Positions 29,603-38,519 of a stretch of 64,000 bases of DNA are shown in pieces (the first letter of the stretch is position 1; each line of letters begins with the position of its first letter). This stretch comes from Corynebacterium mendelii (GTDB taxonomy: Bacteria > Actinomycetota > Actinomycetes > Mycobacteriales > Mycobacteriaceae). The stretch spans positions 712,342 to 776,341 of the forward strand of contig NZ_JAFLEQ010000008.1 of the NCBI RefSeq assembly GCF_017307055.1. The letters are read 5' to 3'. The position numbers and the translations under genes are program-made. The notes under the pieces are model-generated. The model did no database searches, had not been told where the DNA came from, and saw nothing but the letters and a program-made list of their open reading frames with translations.

Positions 29603-30412
29603 ATGGATATTGTTCACCGCGCTTCCCGCCCGGTCGTGGCCTTCATCGGGATCGGTCTTTTGTGGCTGGCGGCGGATGCCGTCCGGGTGCTGTCGGCGGC
29701 GGTATCGCGCACCCCATCCGGACCCGACAGCGCCGCATGCATCCGCAGACTCTGCGGCAAGCAGGCGGACACAGGGAAAGCCACTGCCGCTGCCACGGTG
29801 GTGGCGGTACCGGGAACCGCCTGTTACGGGATGGTCCCGTCGGCACAGTTCGCCGCCCGCCTGGCGCAGGCCGCTGCCGTGCAACAGGCACTGGGATACG
29901 CAAACACCCCCGGCACACCAGGCGACAACAGTCATCTGCCGGTGATTGCGGTGCTTGGTGGTGGTTTGGACGGTGACATATCGACCGAAGCCGAGGTTGG
30001 CTGCACCTGGCTGGCCGGCCACGGAGTCGCCCCACAGACCACACTGCCCGTACCTGTCGGGCACTCCACGGCTGAGTCTTTTCAGGCGCTGCTTGACCGT
30101 AGCGGCAACCGGAACCTGATTGTCGTCACCGATCCCAACCATGTTCTCAGGGCCGGAATCCTGGCCCGGATGACCGGTTTTTCAGCGGTTGCCACCATTG
30201 GTGCCGCTGGTTGCCCCACCAGTTTTCCGGCTGTCGCCTGGTGGTGGACCCTGGCACATGAAACAGCTGGACTCGTGGTCACCGACATCACCCGCCTGGT
30301 ACCGGGAAAACCAGGGCGGCGGCTGGCTGCTTGCGTCCAGTGGACACTCAGAACCGTCTCCTGCCTGCTGCGGCCGTCTCGGCGAGCCCGCATATCGGCT
30401 CTGCGTGGCTGA
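29603..30412 (+). CDS. YdcF/SanA-like (DUF218) membrane protein
   Basis: The 269-residue protein has an N-terminal membrane anchor (about 10-32). A DUF218/YdcF-like core follows, with PVIAVLGGGLDG, the HSTAES segment and LIVVTDPNHVLRA. The family includes ElyC/SanA proteins involved in envelope precursor metabolism; the biochemical role is poorly known. The start lies 31 bases from the divergent TPM gene start, so the promoters must overlap. The core is shorter and less canonical than in E. coli YdcF, so assignment is moderate. Confidence 0.7.
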   Translation: MDIVHRASRPVVAFIGIGLLWLAADAVRVLSAAVSRTPSGPDSAACIRRLCGKQADTGKATAAATVVAVPGTACYGMVPSAQFAARLAQAAAVQQALGYANTPGTPGDNSHLPVIAVLGGGLDGDISTEAEVGCTWLAGHGVAPQTTLPVPVGHSTAESFQALLDRSGNRNLIVVTDPNHVLRAGILARMTGFSAVATIGAAGCPTSFPAVAWWWTLAHETAGLVVTDITRLVPGKPGRRLAACVQWTLRTVSCLLRPSRRARISALRG

Positions 30413-30556
30413 CCGCACAGGGGCGCACAAGTCGGCTAACGTGAACAAACAACACCGCCCACACCCGGTCTGCGGCTTGCCACGGCGGGCCGATTCAGCC
30501 GGGAACCAGCAACAACGACCGGACAAAAGCAAAGAAAAGGGGGCTTGCCGTCACCG

Positions 30557-31837
30557 ATGGCCAACCGCTACAACTACGCCGCCGCTGATGTCGAGCGCCT
30601 GTTCGGCGAATCTGCAAAAGGCGCCGCGATGGTCGATGGCGCCGATCACCGGGGTGCTTTTGCCCGTGACAGGGCACGGGTGCTGCATTCGGCAGCTTTC
30701 CGGCGGCTGGCGGATAAAACCCAGGTTGTCGGTCCGCGGGACGGGGATACCCCCAGAACACGGTTGACCCATTCCCTGGAGGTCGCCCAGATTGCCCGGG
30801 CCATCGGCGAAGGGGTGGGGGCTGACGGGGATCTGTGCGAATTGGCCGGGCTGGTCCACGACATCGGGCATCCGCCCTACGGCCACAACGGGGAAAATGA
30901 GCTCAACATTCTGGCCCAGGACTGCGGCGGTTTTGAAGGAAACGCCCAGACACTGCGGATTCTCACCTTCCTGGAGCCGAAGATATTAACCCCTGACGGT
31001 GAATCCGAAGGACTCAATCTCACCCGGGCATCGCTGGATGCATCCTGCAAATACCCGTGGGGCCGTCTCGACCAGACCGGATCCCCGCGGCGAAAATACG
31101 GTGCCTACGACACGGATCTGCCCATCCTGCACTGGGTGCGGCAGGGCCATGAGAACACCACCCCGTGCCTGGAAGCCCAGTGCATGGACTGGGCCGACGA
31201 TGTCGCCTATTGCGTCCACGACGTTGAAGACGGTATTCTCGCCGGCCGGATCACCCTGAAAGTTCTGTGGGATTTCGTGGAACTGGCGGCACTGGCCGAC
31301 CGCGGGGCCGCCGCCTTCGGCGGCGATCCGGCCGACTTGCTGGAAGCAGCCGACCGGCTGCGGCAACTCGACACCGTCGCCCGGGCCGCCGATTTCGACG
31401 GCTCCCTGGCAGGGTTGGCGACCTTAAAAAAACTCACCAGTGAACTGGTGGGCCGCTATGTGGGGGCGGCTGTCGCGGCCACGGTGGAGCGGGCCGGGCA
31501 CACCCCTTTGGGCAGAATGCACGGCCGCCTGGTGCGCCCGCCGCAGGCGCAGGCCGAGGTGGTGCTTTTGAAAACCATTGCGGTGCTGTATGTGATGAGT
31601 TCTCCCAGCCACACCCATCGGCAGGACCGGCAGCGCGAACGACTGGCCCGGGTCTACGACTATCTGGCGTTGGGGACTCCCGGAACCCTTGATCCGGTAT
31701 TTGCCGCCTGGTGGACACAGGCCGACACCGATGCCGACCGGTGCCGGGTGATCATCGACCAGATTGCCTCCCTGACTGAAACCCGGTTGGAACGGCTGGC
31801 CCGGCAAGCCACCGATATTGCTTCTTTCTACGGCTGA
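30557..31837 (+). CDS. dgt: dGTPase (deoxyguanosinetriphosphate triphosphohydrolase-like)
   Basis: This HD-domain triphosphohydrolase cleaves dNTPs to nucleoside and tripolyphosphate and controls dNTP pools. The 426-residue protein has metal-binding residues in TRLTHSLEVAQIAR, LVHDIGHPPYGHNGE and WADDVAYCVHDVED. The ATG at 30557 gives MANRYNYAAADVERLFG; a TTG four codons upstream follows AAAGGGGG closely and is an alternative. It lies upstream of dnaG at some distance, as in Corynebacterium. Confidence 0.92.
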   Translation: MANRYNYAAADVERLFGESAKGAAMVDGADHRGAFARDRARVLHSAAFRRLADKTQVVGPRDGDTPRTRLTHSLEVAQIARAIGEGVGADGDLCELAGLVHDIGHPPYGHNGENELNILAQDCGGFEGNAQTLRILTFLEPKILTPDGESEGLNLTRASLDASCKYPWGRLDQTGSPRRKYGAYDTDLPILHWVRQGHENTTPCLEAQCMDWADDVAYCVHDVEDGILAGRITLKVLWDFVELAALADRGAAAFGGDPADLLEAADRLRQLDTVARAADFDGSLAGLATLKKLTSELVGRYVGAAVAATVERAGHTPLGRMHGRLVRPPQAQAEVVLLKTIAVLYVMSSPSHTHRQDRQRERLARVYDYLALGTPGTLDPVFAAWWTQADTDADRCRVIIDQIASLTETRLERLARQATDIASFYG

Positions 31838-31925
31838 CCACCCCCGCGCCAGCACCCCTGTCGGCCACGGTGGGGGCAGGACAGCTTGGCCATGGTCACC
31901 GGCGGGGGTTACACTACGGGACAAC

Positions 31926-31945
31926 ATGTGCACAGGTGTGCACAT
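31926..31945 (+). promoter_or_regulatory. Palindromic operator upstream of MFS-arsR
   Basis: ATGTGCACAGGTGTGCACAT is a perfect 9-bp inverted repeat with a 2-base centre. TACACT at 31911-31916 is a possible -10 box, placing the palindrome at about +3 to +22. Size and symmetry fit an ArsR/SmtB-type operator, and an ArsR gene lies two genes downstream. Confidence 0.7.
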
Positions 31946-32063
31946 AAGATCGCTTTGAAGAGCGGGTAGCTGCGCGTTGACCATCGCCGCACGCCAACAA
32001 CCCGGCCGGCACCCGCTTTTCCGGTTATCCGCCACCGATTGTCCACCTGAAAGAAGCCCGCTT

Positions 32064-33332
32064 ATGTCCGGTTTGTTGTCCAACCGCACCTACCTCCACC
32101 TGTTCGCCGCCCAGGTGGTGGCGTTGACCGGCACCGGTATTTTGACCGTCGCCCTGGGGCTGCTGGCATTCGACATCGCCGGAAGCCGGGCCGGAGTGGT
32201 GCTCGGGTGGGCGCTGACGGTGCGCATTCTCGTCTACGCTTTCGGATCCCCGGTGATCACCGCCCTGGTGCGGCGTCTTCCGGTGACCGCGGTGCTGGTC
32301 AGCGCCGACCTGGTACGGGTGGCTGTCGCCCTGTCGCTGCCGCTGATCACCACGGAGGCGCAGCTGTACCTGGCGGTGTTTGTCATCCAGGCGGCCTCGG
32401 CCTGTTTCACCCCAACATTCCAGGCGCTCATTCCCCGGGTGGTCACCGATGAACGCGACTACACCAAAGCACTGTCACTGAGCCGGTTGGCCTACGACCT
32501 CGAGCAGGTGATCTCCCCGTCGGTGGCGGCAGTGCTGTTGACCTTCATGAGCTACCACAACCTGTTTGCGGCAACCGCGGTCGGTTTCGCTTTGTCGGCG
32601 CTGTTCGTGCTGACCGCTGCCGTGGGCACGGCCGCCCCGGAAAAACCCACCGACGAATCCTTCCTCACCCGGTTGAGCAGCGGGTTTTCAACCATGCTGC
32701 GCACCCCGGCGCTGCGGGCGGTCGTGGGGTTCAATATGGCGGTGGCCGCCCCCATGGCCTTTGTCCTGGTGGACTCGATTGTTCTGGTCAAAGCAGGTAT
32801 CGGCTTCGACGACCACTTTTTGGCGATAGCGCTCGGCGCGTTCGGCGCCGGGTCGATTGTCCTGGCGCTGGCTTTGCCGCGCCTGGTGGACAAAGTCGGG
32901 GAAAAAGCGGTGATGGCCGCCGGGGCTGTGGGATCGAGTCTGGTCCTGGCCAGCTGCGCCCTGGCACTGCCGTGGCTGGTCGACCCGACCCATCCCGCGG
33001 TGGCCTACAGTGTGCTGTGCCTGATGTGGTTTTGGGCCGGGGCCGGTATCTGTGCCGTGCACACCCCGCTGGGCAAACTGTTGCGCGCCAACGCCGATGA
33101 CGAGCATCTTCCGGGACTGTTCGCCGCCCAATTCTCTTTGTCCCACGCCTGCTATCTGGTGACCTATCCGGTAGCAGGCTGGGTGGGCAACCGACTGGGG
33201 CTGTCCGCTGCAGCCTGGATCCTGTGCCTGGTGACTTTTGCCGCCACCGGCTGGGCGCTGACCCAGCTGATTGCCTCGTCGCGTGAGGGGGCAGACCGCG
33301 CCCGGTCGGAACCGGCGGCTGCACATTTGTAA
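32064..33332 (+). CDS. MFS exporter, EntS/MFS_3-like
   Basis: This 422-residue major facilitator has about 12 predicted membrane helices. It begins LSNRTYLHLFAAQVVALTGTG, typical of the MFS_3/EntS exporter branch. AAAGAAG upstream supports the ATG at 32064 over the longer frame from 31977. An ArsR regulator is encoded 115 bases downstream, and a palindromic operator lies at the promoter. This suggests metal- or metalloid-controlled efflux, but the substrate cannot be read from sequence. Confidence 0.87.
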   Translation: MSGLLSNRTYLHLFAAQVVALTGTGILTVALGLLAFDIAGSRAGVVLGWALTVRILVYAFGSPVITALVRRLPVTAVLVSADLVRVAVALSLPLITTEAQLYLAVFVIQAASACFTPTFQALIPRVVTDERDYTKALSLSRLAYDLEQVISPSVAAVLLTFMSYHNLFAATAVGFALSALFVLTAAVGTAAPEKPTDESFLTRLSSGFSTMLRTPALRAVVGFNMAVAAPMAFVLVDSIVLVKAGIGFDDHFLAIALGAFGAGSIVLALALPRLVDKVGEKAVMAAGAVGSSLVLASCALALPWLVDPTHPAVAYSVLCLMWFWAGAGICAVHTPLGKLLRANADDEHLPGLFAAQFSLSHACYLVTYPVAGWVGNRLGLSAAAWILCLVTFAATGWALTQLIASSREGADRARSEPAAAHL

Positions 33333-33447
33333 CGGTTGCACCGGCCGGTGGCCGGTGGATAGAGTTTGTCCCACCCCTGCCACCCCGACCCCGTTGCGGG
33401 TGCACCCCTTATATTCCACGAGCATTGAAACGATCACCAGACGCACC

Positions 33448-33795
33448 ATGACCACCCGCAACCTGTCGCTTCGCCACAATCCGGCCCCTTCCGACGAGTT
33501 GTTCGGGCAGGCGGCCGACATTTTGAAACTCCTCGGTGAACCCACCCGGTTGCGCCTGCTGTGGCTGCTGTCGGACAAAGAGCACACAGTCGGTGAGCTG
33601 GTTGAGGCCACCGGCGCGCCGCGCACCGTGGTCAGCCAGCATCTGGCGAAACTGCGGCTGGGCAATCTGGTGTCCTCCCGGCGCAACGGCCGCAACATCA
33701 TCTACCACATCTCTGACGGGCATTTGAAAAGGATGGTTGCCGAAGCAGTCAACCGCGCCGACCACATGGTCAGCGGCGAGCCTTTGCATGACTGA
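33448..33795 (+). CDS. ArsR-family transcriptional regulator
   Basis: This 115-residue winged-helix repressor carries DILKLLGEPTRLRLLWLL (alpha helices 2-3) and TVVSQHLAKLRLGNLV (recognition helix), both typical of ArsR/SmtB. No CxC metal site is present in helix 3. The C-terminal helix has His and Asp residues (DGHLKRM, NRADHM) that could form an alpha5-type metal site, but this is uncertain. It probably represses the upstream MFS gene through the palindrome at 31926. Confidence 0.9.
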   Translation: MTTRNLSLRHNPAPSDELFGQAADILKLLGEPTRLRLLWLLSDKEHTVGELVEATGAPRTVVSQHLAKLRLGNLVSSRRNGRNIIYHISDGHLKRMVAEAVNRADHMVSGEPLHD

Positions 33796-33809
33796 CTGAT
33801 CAGCTTCTT

Positions 33810-33826
33810 CCCGCCTGCCCGGCGGG
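33810..33826. terminator. Hairpin between convergent arsR and barstar genes
   Basis: CCCGCC (33810-33815) pairs with GGCGGG (33821-33826) around a 5-base loop, 15 bases after arsR and just beyond the barstar-like stop. It is short and has no T-run. Confidence 0.4.
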
Positions 33827-33829
33827 CTG

Positions 33830-34129
33830 TCACCCCCCGGGGAGGGCACGCGCATCGACGGTGACCCCGTTGGCCGCGCACACAGCCAGCACCATGATGG
33901 CACGGTTGCGGGGCAGCCGGGACAGTCCCGGCGCTGTGACGCGGACCGTTACTGAGGCGGACATGGCTGCCAGAAGCTCATCGAGGCCGTCAAGATTGCG
34001 TGGCACGGGGCTGCCGTTAGCGCACCCGGCCGCGGCGGCGGCCGCATGCAGATGCCGGTAGAAATCCGTCTCCGTTGCCGACTGGGCGGTCGTCAGACGC
34101 ACCGGCACAACCAACTGGGATCCAGCCAT
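33830..34129 (-). CDS. Barstar-like RNase inhibitor
   Basis: The 99-residue protein carries NLDGLDELLAAM, the helix that in barstar-family inhibitors caps the RNase active site. It lies 17 bases downstream of a barnase-family RNase gene on the same strand, which strongly supports the role of cytoplasmic inhibitor. ATG 34129 is used; GAGGAG lies about 14 bases upstream. Overall sequence identity to classical barstar is low, so the call depends partly on context. Confidence 0.75.
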   Translation of the reverse strand: MAGSQLVVPVRLTTAQSATETDFYRHLHAAAAAAGCANGSPVPRNLDGLDELLAAMSASVTVRVTAPGLSRLPRNRAIMVLAVCAANGVTVDARALPGG

Positions 34130-34146
34130 GGTGTTGCAAACACTCC

Positions 34147-34704
34147 TCAACGTTGACGTCCCCGCCCGGTGATCAGGCAGAACGAGTCATAGTGGTCAAA
34201 AGTGTAGTAGTAGACCTCAGGGCGGGTTTGTCGGTCCCCGCCGGTGACAATCCGGCGTGCCCCGCGGGAACGCTCACCCGGCGTATCGACGGTGTACTCC
34301 CGGTAGTAGTCGCGTGGCCGACGCGGCAAATGATTTTCATAGTTGCCAAAGCGGCTGCCGTCTTTATCCGGATGATTGAACGGCCCGCCTGCGTCAATGG
34401 CGCGCAGGACCTGATCAACCTGCGGCGGAAGACTGCCGTCCCGGCAGGGGGCAATACCCTGCGGCGGTGCGGCGGTGGGGGAGGACACAGCCGCCGTGGA
34501 TTCCTGCGTGACCGGCCCGGCAGATGACGGCCGTTTTTCCCGGCTGGTGTCCCAATCCGCGGAATCCGACGAAGAGATGGTGGTCACCGACACGCCGCCA
34601 GCCGGTGCGGCGGTATCGCCGCCGCCGTCGGACAGCCACCACACCGCCACAAACAGCACCGACACCACAGCGCCAGCAACACCACGTTTCGTCTTCGCGC
34701 CCAT
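34147..34704 (-). CDS. Guanyl-specific ribonuclease (RNase Sa/barnase family)
   Basis: This 185-residue exported RNase has a membrane helix near residues 9-25 and a long Ser/Thr/Pro-rich linker. The catalytic domain (about 85-180) is of the Streptomyces RNase Sa type. DYYREYTVDTPGERSRGARR carries the likely catalytic Glu136 and Arg151, and TFDHYDSFCLI carries His171. Cys87 and Cys176 correspond to the conserved disulfide. The helix has no clear cleavage site, so the enzyme may stay membrane-tethered outside the cell. The inhibitor gene follows. Confidence 0.9.
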   Translation of the reverse strand: MGAKTKRGVAGAVVSVLFVAVWWLSDGGGDTAAPAGGVSVTTISSSDSADWDTSREKRPSSAGPVTQESTAAVSSPTAAPPQGIAPCRDGSLPPQVDQVLRAIDAGGPFNHPDKDGSRFGNYENHLPRRPRDYYREYTVDTPGERSRGARRIVTGGDRQTRPEVYYYTFDHYDSFCLITGRGRQR

Positions 34705-34835
34705 GGCCCCATCGTCTCACACAGCCGCCTCCCATCTCCGTGCCCGGCCGGCCCTGTGGATTGTCCCCGCCGGTCCACAGCCATCGACGGGGCTTGGGCA
34801 AGCGACCGCCGGCAGGCAACAGTATATTGACGTCT

Positions 34836-36731
34836 ATGGGCAAAGGACGCATTCCCGAACAAGACATCGCGGCTATCCGTGAACAAACCCCCATTGAGGA
34901 CGTCGTCGGTGAATACGTGCAGCTCAAACCAGCCGGTGCCGACTCGTTGAAGGGATTATCGCCGTTCAAAAGCGAAAAAACCCCGTCGTTTCACGTGCGT
35001 CCGCAGCGCGGTTACTACCACTGTTTTTCCACCGGGCAGGGCGGGGACGTGTTCAAATTCCTCATGGAGGTTGAACATCTCACCTTCCCCGAGGCAGTGG
35101 AATACTGCGCCGACAAAATCGGCTACCGCATCAACTACGAGGGCGGCGGAACCGGCAGAAGGGAAGAACCCGGCACCCGTAAACGGTTGATGGAGGCCGG
35201 TAAAGCAGCCCACGCCTTCTACCGCAAACAGCTGGAAACCCCGGAGGCCGGGCCTGCCCGGCATTTTCTCACCGACCGGGGATTTTCCCAGGACGATGCC
35301 TACACCTTCGAATGCGGCTACGCGCCCGGCGGCTGGGACACCCTGACCAAACATCTTCTGCGGAAGGGATTTTCGGTGCAGGAACTCGAGGCCGCGGGGC
35401 TGGTGTCCATGGGCAGGAAAGGCCCCATCGACCGTTTCCACCGGCGGCTGTTGTGGCCGATCAAATCTGTCACCGGTGATGTCATCGGTTTCGGGGCCCG
35501 GAAACTGTTCGACGATGACCGGCTGGGCAAATACATGAACACCCCCGAGACCATGCTGTACAAAAAATCGAAGGTGCTGTTTGGTCTTGATGTGGCCAAA
35601 AAGCATATCGCCGCCTCCCACCGGGCGGTCATTGTCGAGGGCTACACCGATGTCATGGCCATGCATGCCGCCGGTGTGCCGGAGGCGGTGGCCGCCTGCG
35701 GTACGGCCTTCGGTGACGAGCACCTGCAGATGCTGCGCCGGCTGATGCTGGATGACAGTTTCTTCCGCGGGGAGATCATCTACACCTTCGACGGGGATGA
35801 AGCCGGGCAGAAAGCGGCGATGCGGGCTTTTGAGGGCAACCAGAACTTCACCGGCCAGTCCTATGTGTCGGTGGCCCCCGACGGGCTGGATCCGTGTGAT
35901 CTGCGCCTGCAGCGCGGCAATGAAGCGGTCCGGGATTTGGTGGCACGGCGGGTACCGATCCTGGAGTTCGTGGTGCGCAGCCTGATCTCCTCGTTTGATC
36001 TCGGGCACCCGGACGGTCGGTTGACCGCCCTCAAGCGGGTGGTTCCGGTACTCGGACAGGTCAGGGATGAAACCCTGCGCAACCAGTACGCCCGGCTTTT
36101 GTGCGGCTGGATCGGCTGGCCGGATGAATCCGAGGTCCTCCGGCTGGTGTCCCGGGCGGCCCAGACGCCGCAGAAAACACGCCGTCAACCCGTCAAGCGT
36201 TCACCGATAGGGGAAACAACACCGGGACAGCCGCACAACGCCCTGCCGATGCCGGACCGGAAAAACCCGCGTCTTCTTCCCGAACGCGAGGCAATCAAAC
36301 TGGCACTGCAGTACCCGTCACTGGTGGGGGTGTCTTTCGACGAGTTGGCCGACGACCACTTCACCGATCCCGCCTACCGGGCGCTGCACAAGGCCATCGC
36401 AGCCGCCGGCGGGGCAGCACAAGCCACACCGGGGGCCGGATACATCGATGATGTGGCCGCCGGAATCGGTGACCTGATCGGTAAAACACTGGTCAGTGAG
36501 TTGACTGTCGAGCAAATCCACTGTCCCGAACACACCCTGCAGGCCTATGCCTCATCGATTATCGCCCGCCTGGAAGAAGCCCACGTCGGCAATCTGATTG
36601 CGCTGAAAAAAGGCCAGCTGCAGCGTATGCGCCCCGACGATGATCCGGCGGCCTACGAGGCACTGTTTGCCACCATCATCAGCCTGGAACAAAAACGCCG
36701 CGAACTAACCGATACCCTGATGCGCTACTGA
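34836..36731 (+). CDS. dnaG: DNA primase DnaG
   Basis: DnaG synthesises RNA primers at the replication fork. The 631-residue protein has the N-terminal zinc-ribbon fold (about 40-70), a TOPRIM domain and a C-terminal DnaB-binding region. TOPRIM motifs are VIVEGYTDVMA and YTFDGDEAGQ. The zinc ribbon lacks most metal ligands: the usual Cys and His are Ser42 and Lys45, Cys63 remains, and the fourth Cys is Thr66. ATG 34836 gives the family start KGRIPEQDIAAIRE. The gene end overlaps the convergent methyltransferase by 7 bases. Confidence 0.95.
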   Translation: MGKGRIPEQDIAAIREQTPIEDVVGEYVQLKPAGADSLKGLSPFKSEKTPSFHVRPQRGYYHCFSTGQGGDVFKFLMEVEHLTFPEAVEYCADKIGYRINYEGGGTGRREEPGTRKRLMEAGKAAHAFYRKQLETPEAGPARHFLTDRGFSQDDAYTFECGYAPGGWDTLTKHLLRKGFSVQELEAAGLVSMGRKGPIDRFHRRLLWPIKSVTGDVIGFGARKLFDDDRLGKYMNTPETMLYKKSKVLFGLDVAKKHIAASHRAVIVEGYTDVMAMHAAGVPEAVAACGTAFGDEHLQMLRRLMLDDSFFRGEIIYTFDGDEAGQKAAMRAFEGNQNFTGQSYVSVAPDGLDPCDLRLQRGNEAVRDLVARRVPILEFVVRSLISSFDLGHPDGRLTALKRVVPVLGQVRDETLRNQYARLLCGWIGWPDESEVLRLVSRAAQTPQKTRRQPVKRSPIGETTPGQPHNALPMPDRKNPRLLPEREAIKLALQYPSLVGVSFDELADDHFTDPAYRALHKAIAAAGGAAQATPGAGYIDDVAAGIGDLIGKTLVSELTVEQIHCPEHTLQAYASSIIARLEEAHVGNLIALKKGQLQRMRPDDDPAAYEALFATIISLEQKRRELTDTLMRY

Positions 36732-37597
36732 GCGGCTGGCCGGTGATCCGGGCCGTCCCAGGCAATGACTTTGCAGGAATAGGTGTACTCGCCGGTGGCC
36801 AGGGTAAACAACCCTCCTGCCCGCCCCGCCCAGGTGTGGGCGCCGGTCAACGGCATCTCGGCGACCGGCCGCCACCCGGGGCACAGGCCAGCCAGACCGG
36901 CGGCGGAATCCACGGCGAAACTCACCGGTCGGCCGGTTGTGTCGGCGACGATTTTTTTCAGCGGCAGTGCCGCCGGGCTGGTGTGGTGGGTGTCGGCGAC
37001 AAGCCACACCGGGGCCTGCATGTGGCCGGTCACAGCCTTCATGAACGACTGCACCTCACCGGTGGTGAAATAGCGCAGCAGACCCTCGGCGATCAGACAG
37101 GTTGGCACATCGGGGTCAAGCATGTCGCACCACCCCGGTTCGGTGACCGACTGGGCGACGCACACAACCGGATCATCGTCGAAAAGCTTCTCGCGCAGGG
37201 TCACTGACCCGTCGAAGTCCACGCCGATCCAGGTGGCTGCCTCATCGGCCAGCCGCTGCGGCCGGGTGTCCAAACCGATACCGACGATCACGATCTGGTG
37301 GCTGGTGGGGTACAGGCGGCGGAATTCGGCGAGAAACCCGTCGGTGACACGCGACCGGGTGATAATTCCCACCCCGAGGCTTTTGGATCCGCTGACAAGC
37401 CGCCGCGGATCATGCCCGCACCGGCGGCCGATATCGGCCAGCTTCTCCCAGGCCTCGACGGCTGCCGGATCCGACCAGCCGTCAATGCCGTAGCGGTCGG
37501 CGGCGAAAGCACGGTTCCATAAACCTTCGGCCGCGGTGGAACCAATCCCGGTCCCATAGACCCTCATCAATGTTGCCTGGTCAATATCGGCTGTCAT
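36725..37597 (-). CDS. SAM-dependent methyltransferase (LCM/PPM1-like)
   Basis: The 290-residue protein resembles the leucine carboxyl methyltransferase/PPM1-like class, with IVIVGIGLDTRPQRL forming the SAM-binding loop and TCLIAEGLLRYFTTGEV. The substrate is unknown; actinobacteria carry many such paralogues. ATG 37597 is chosen because homology starts there; AGGGGA lies about 12 bases upstream. It converges with dnaG with a short overlap. Confidence 0.83.
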   Translation of the reverse strand: MTADIDQATLMRVYGTGIGSTAAEGLWNRAFAADRYGIDGWSDPAAVEAWEKLADIGRRCGHDPRRLVSGSKSLGVGIITRSRVTDGFLAEFRRLYPTSHQIVIVGIGLDTRPQRLADEAATWIGVDFDGSVTLREKLFDDDPVVCVAQSVTEPGWCDMLDPDVPTCLIAEGLLRYFTTGEVQSFMKAVTGHMQAPVWLVADTHHTSPAALPLKKIVADTTGRPVSFAVDSAAGLAGLCPGWRPVAEMPLTGAHTWAGRAGGLFTLATGEYTYSCKVIAWDGPDHRPAAQ

Positions 37598-37752
37598 CAG
37601 TGGGCGATGTCCCCTCGAAAAAAATACGTGGCGGAAAAAATTTGTTCCGGTGCACCAACCGGCCGCACCAACAAGCAAGGCTACCGTGTCCGCCCCGGTT
37701 GGCGGGAACGGGCCAACCCACCGGTTGGCCACGCTATTTCTACCGGTGGCCG

Positions 37753-37791
37753 GAACAAAAATAAAGGGCGCCGTCTGCAGTCGGGCGCCCT
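37753..37791 (-). terminator. Terminator of the YtxH-like gene
   Basis: AGGGCGCC (37765-37772) pairs with GGCGCCCT (37784-37791). On the minus strand the stem is followed by TTATTTTTG. It is a good intrinsic terminator for the gene at 37842. Confidence 0.85.
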
Positions 37792-37841
37792 GGGGGATTG
37801 TGGGTCGGTGGGGAAAACTCACCGGGGGAGAGGGAGAAAAA

Positions 37842-38084
37842 TCAGTCGTCGTCCGGTTCCAGAATCCGGTTGCTGCTGCGGCCGCGCAGATTTTTGACCT
37901 CTTTCATGCGCGGCTCCGGATCGAGTTTGCGGGCAACCGCTTTCCGGGTGGCTTTCACAACAGCTTTCGTCGCGGGGGAGCTGACTGCGGCCTGGGCGCC
38001 ACGCTTGATCTGGTCGTAGCGTTTGCGGCCCGCTTTGGTGCCCATGAGGTACCCGGCGGCTGCCCCGACAACGAACTGGATCAT
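37842..38084 (-). CDS. Small YtxH-like protein
   Basis: The 80-residue protein starts MIQFVVGAAAGYLMGTKAGR, a short hydrophobic glycine-zipper-like segment as in YtxH-domain proteins. A basic middle and an acidic tail follow. AAAGGAAAACGG lies before ATG 38084. It is probably membrane-associated, and its role is unknown. It is flanked by its own terminator on one side and the tRNA-Asn terminator on the other. Confidence 0.75.
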   Translation of the reverse strand: MIQFVVGAAAGYLMGTKAGRKRYDQIKRGAQAAVSSPATKAVVKATRKAVARKLDPEPRMKEVKNLRGRSSNRILEPDDD

Positions 38085-38212
38085 AAAAAACCGTTTTCCT
38101 TTCCGCGCACTGCCGACGGGGATATCCACCGGCACCAACGAAGTTGTGTGGTCCGGATTCCCATTGTACCGGTGTACCGGCCCCGGGATGGCGACGCCCA
38201 CTGCAGCGAAAA

Positions 38213-38249
38213 AACCGGCGTTTCCTTTCCGAGAAAGGAAACGCCGGTT
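38213..38249 (-). terminator. Terminator of tRNA-Asn
   Basis: A perfect 17-bp stem (38213-38229 with 38233-38249) with a very short loop is followed on the minus strand by TTTT. It lies 6 bases from the tRNA-Asn 3' end. Confidence 0.9.
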
Positions 38250-38255
38250 GCGGTG

Positions 38256-38327
38256 CTCCCCATACTGGACTCGAACCAGTAACCCTTCGATTAACAGTCG
38301 AATGCTCTGCCATTGAGCTAATGGGGA
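38256..38327 (-). tRNA. tRNA-Asn (GTT)
   Basis: A 72-base cloverleaf on the minus strand: acceptor TCCCCAT pairs with ATGGGGA, the anticodon loop CTGTTAA carries GTT, and the T-arm has GGTTCGAGTCC. CCA is not encoded. Confidence 0.95.
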
Positions 38328-38519
38328 TCATGTTTGCCGCGGTAACCGCTGCAACGAGAAGAAACTATATCCGGCACAGTCCGGGTGTGGCAAATCGGCC
38401 TGTAAAAGGGGTGAAAGACACAGCTGAGCCACCCAATTCGCGGAATACCGGCATGGGGTGGATATACTTAGCTGGCTGCCAGTGACGACCCGGTGACGGG
38501 ATCTTCAGGTGGCAGTGGC

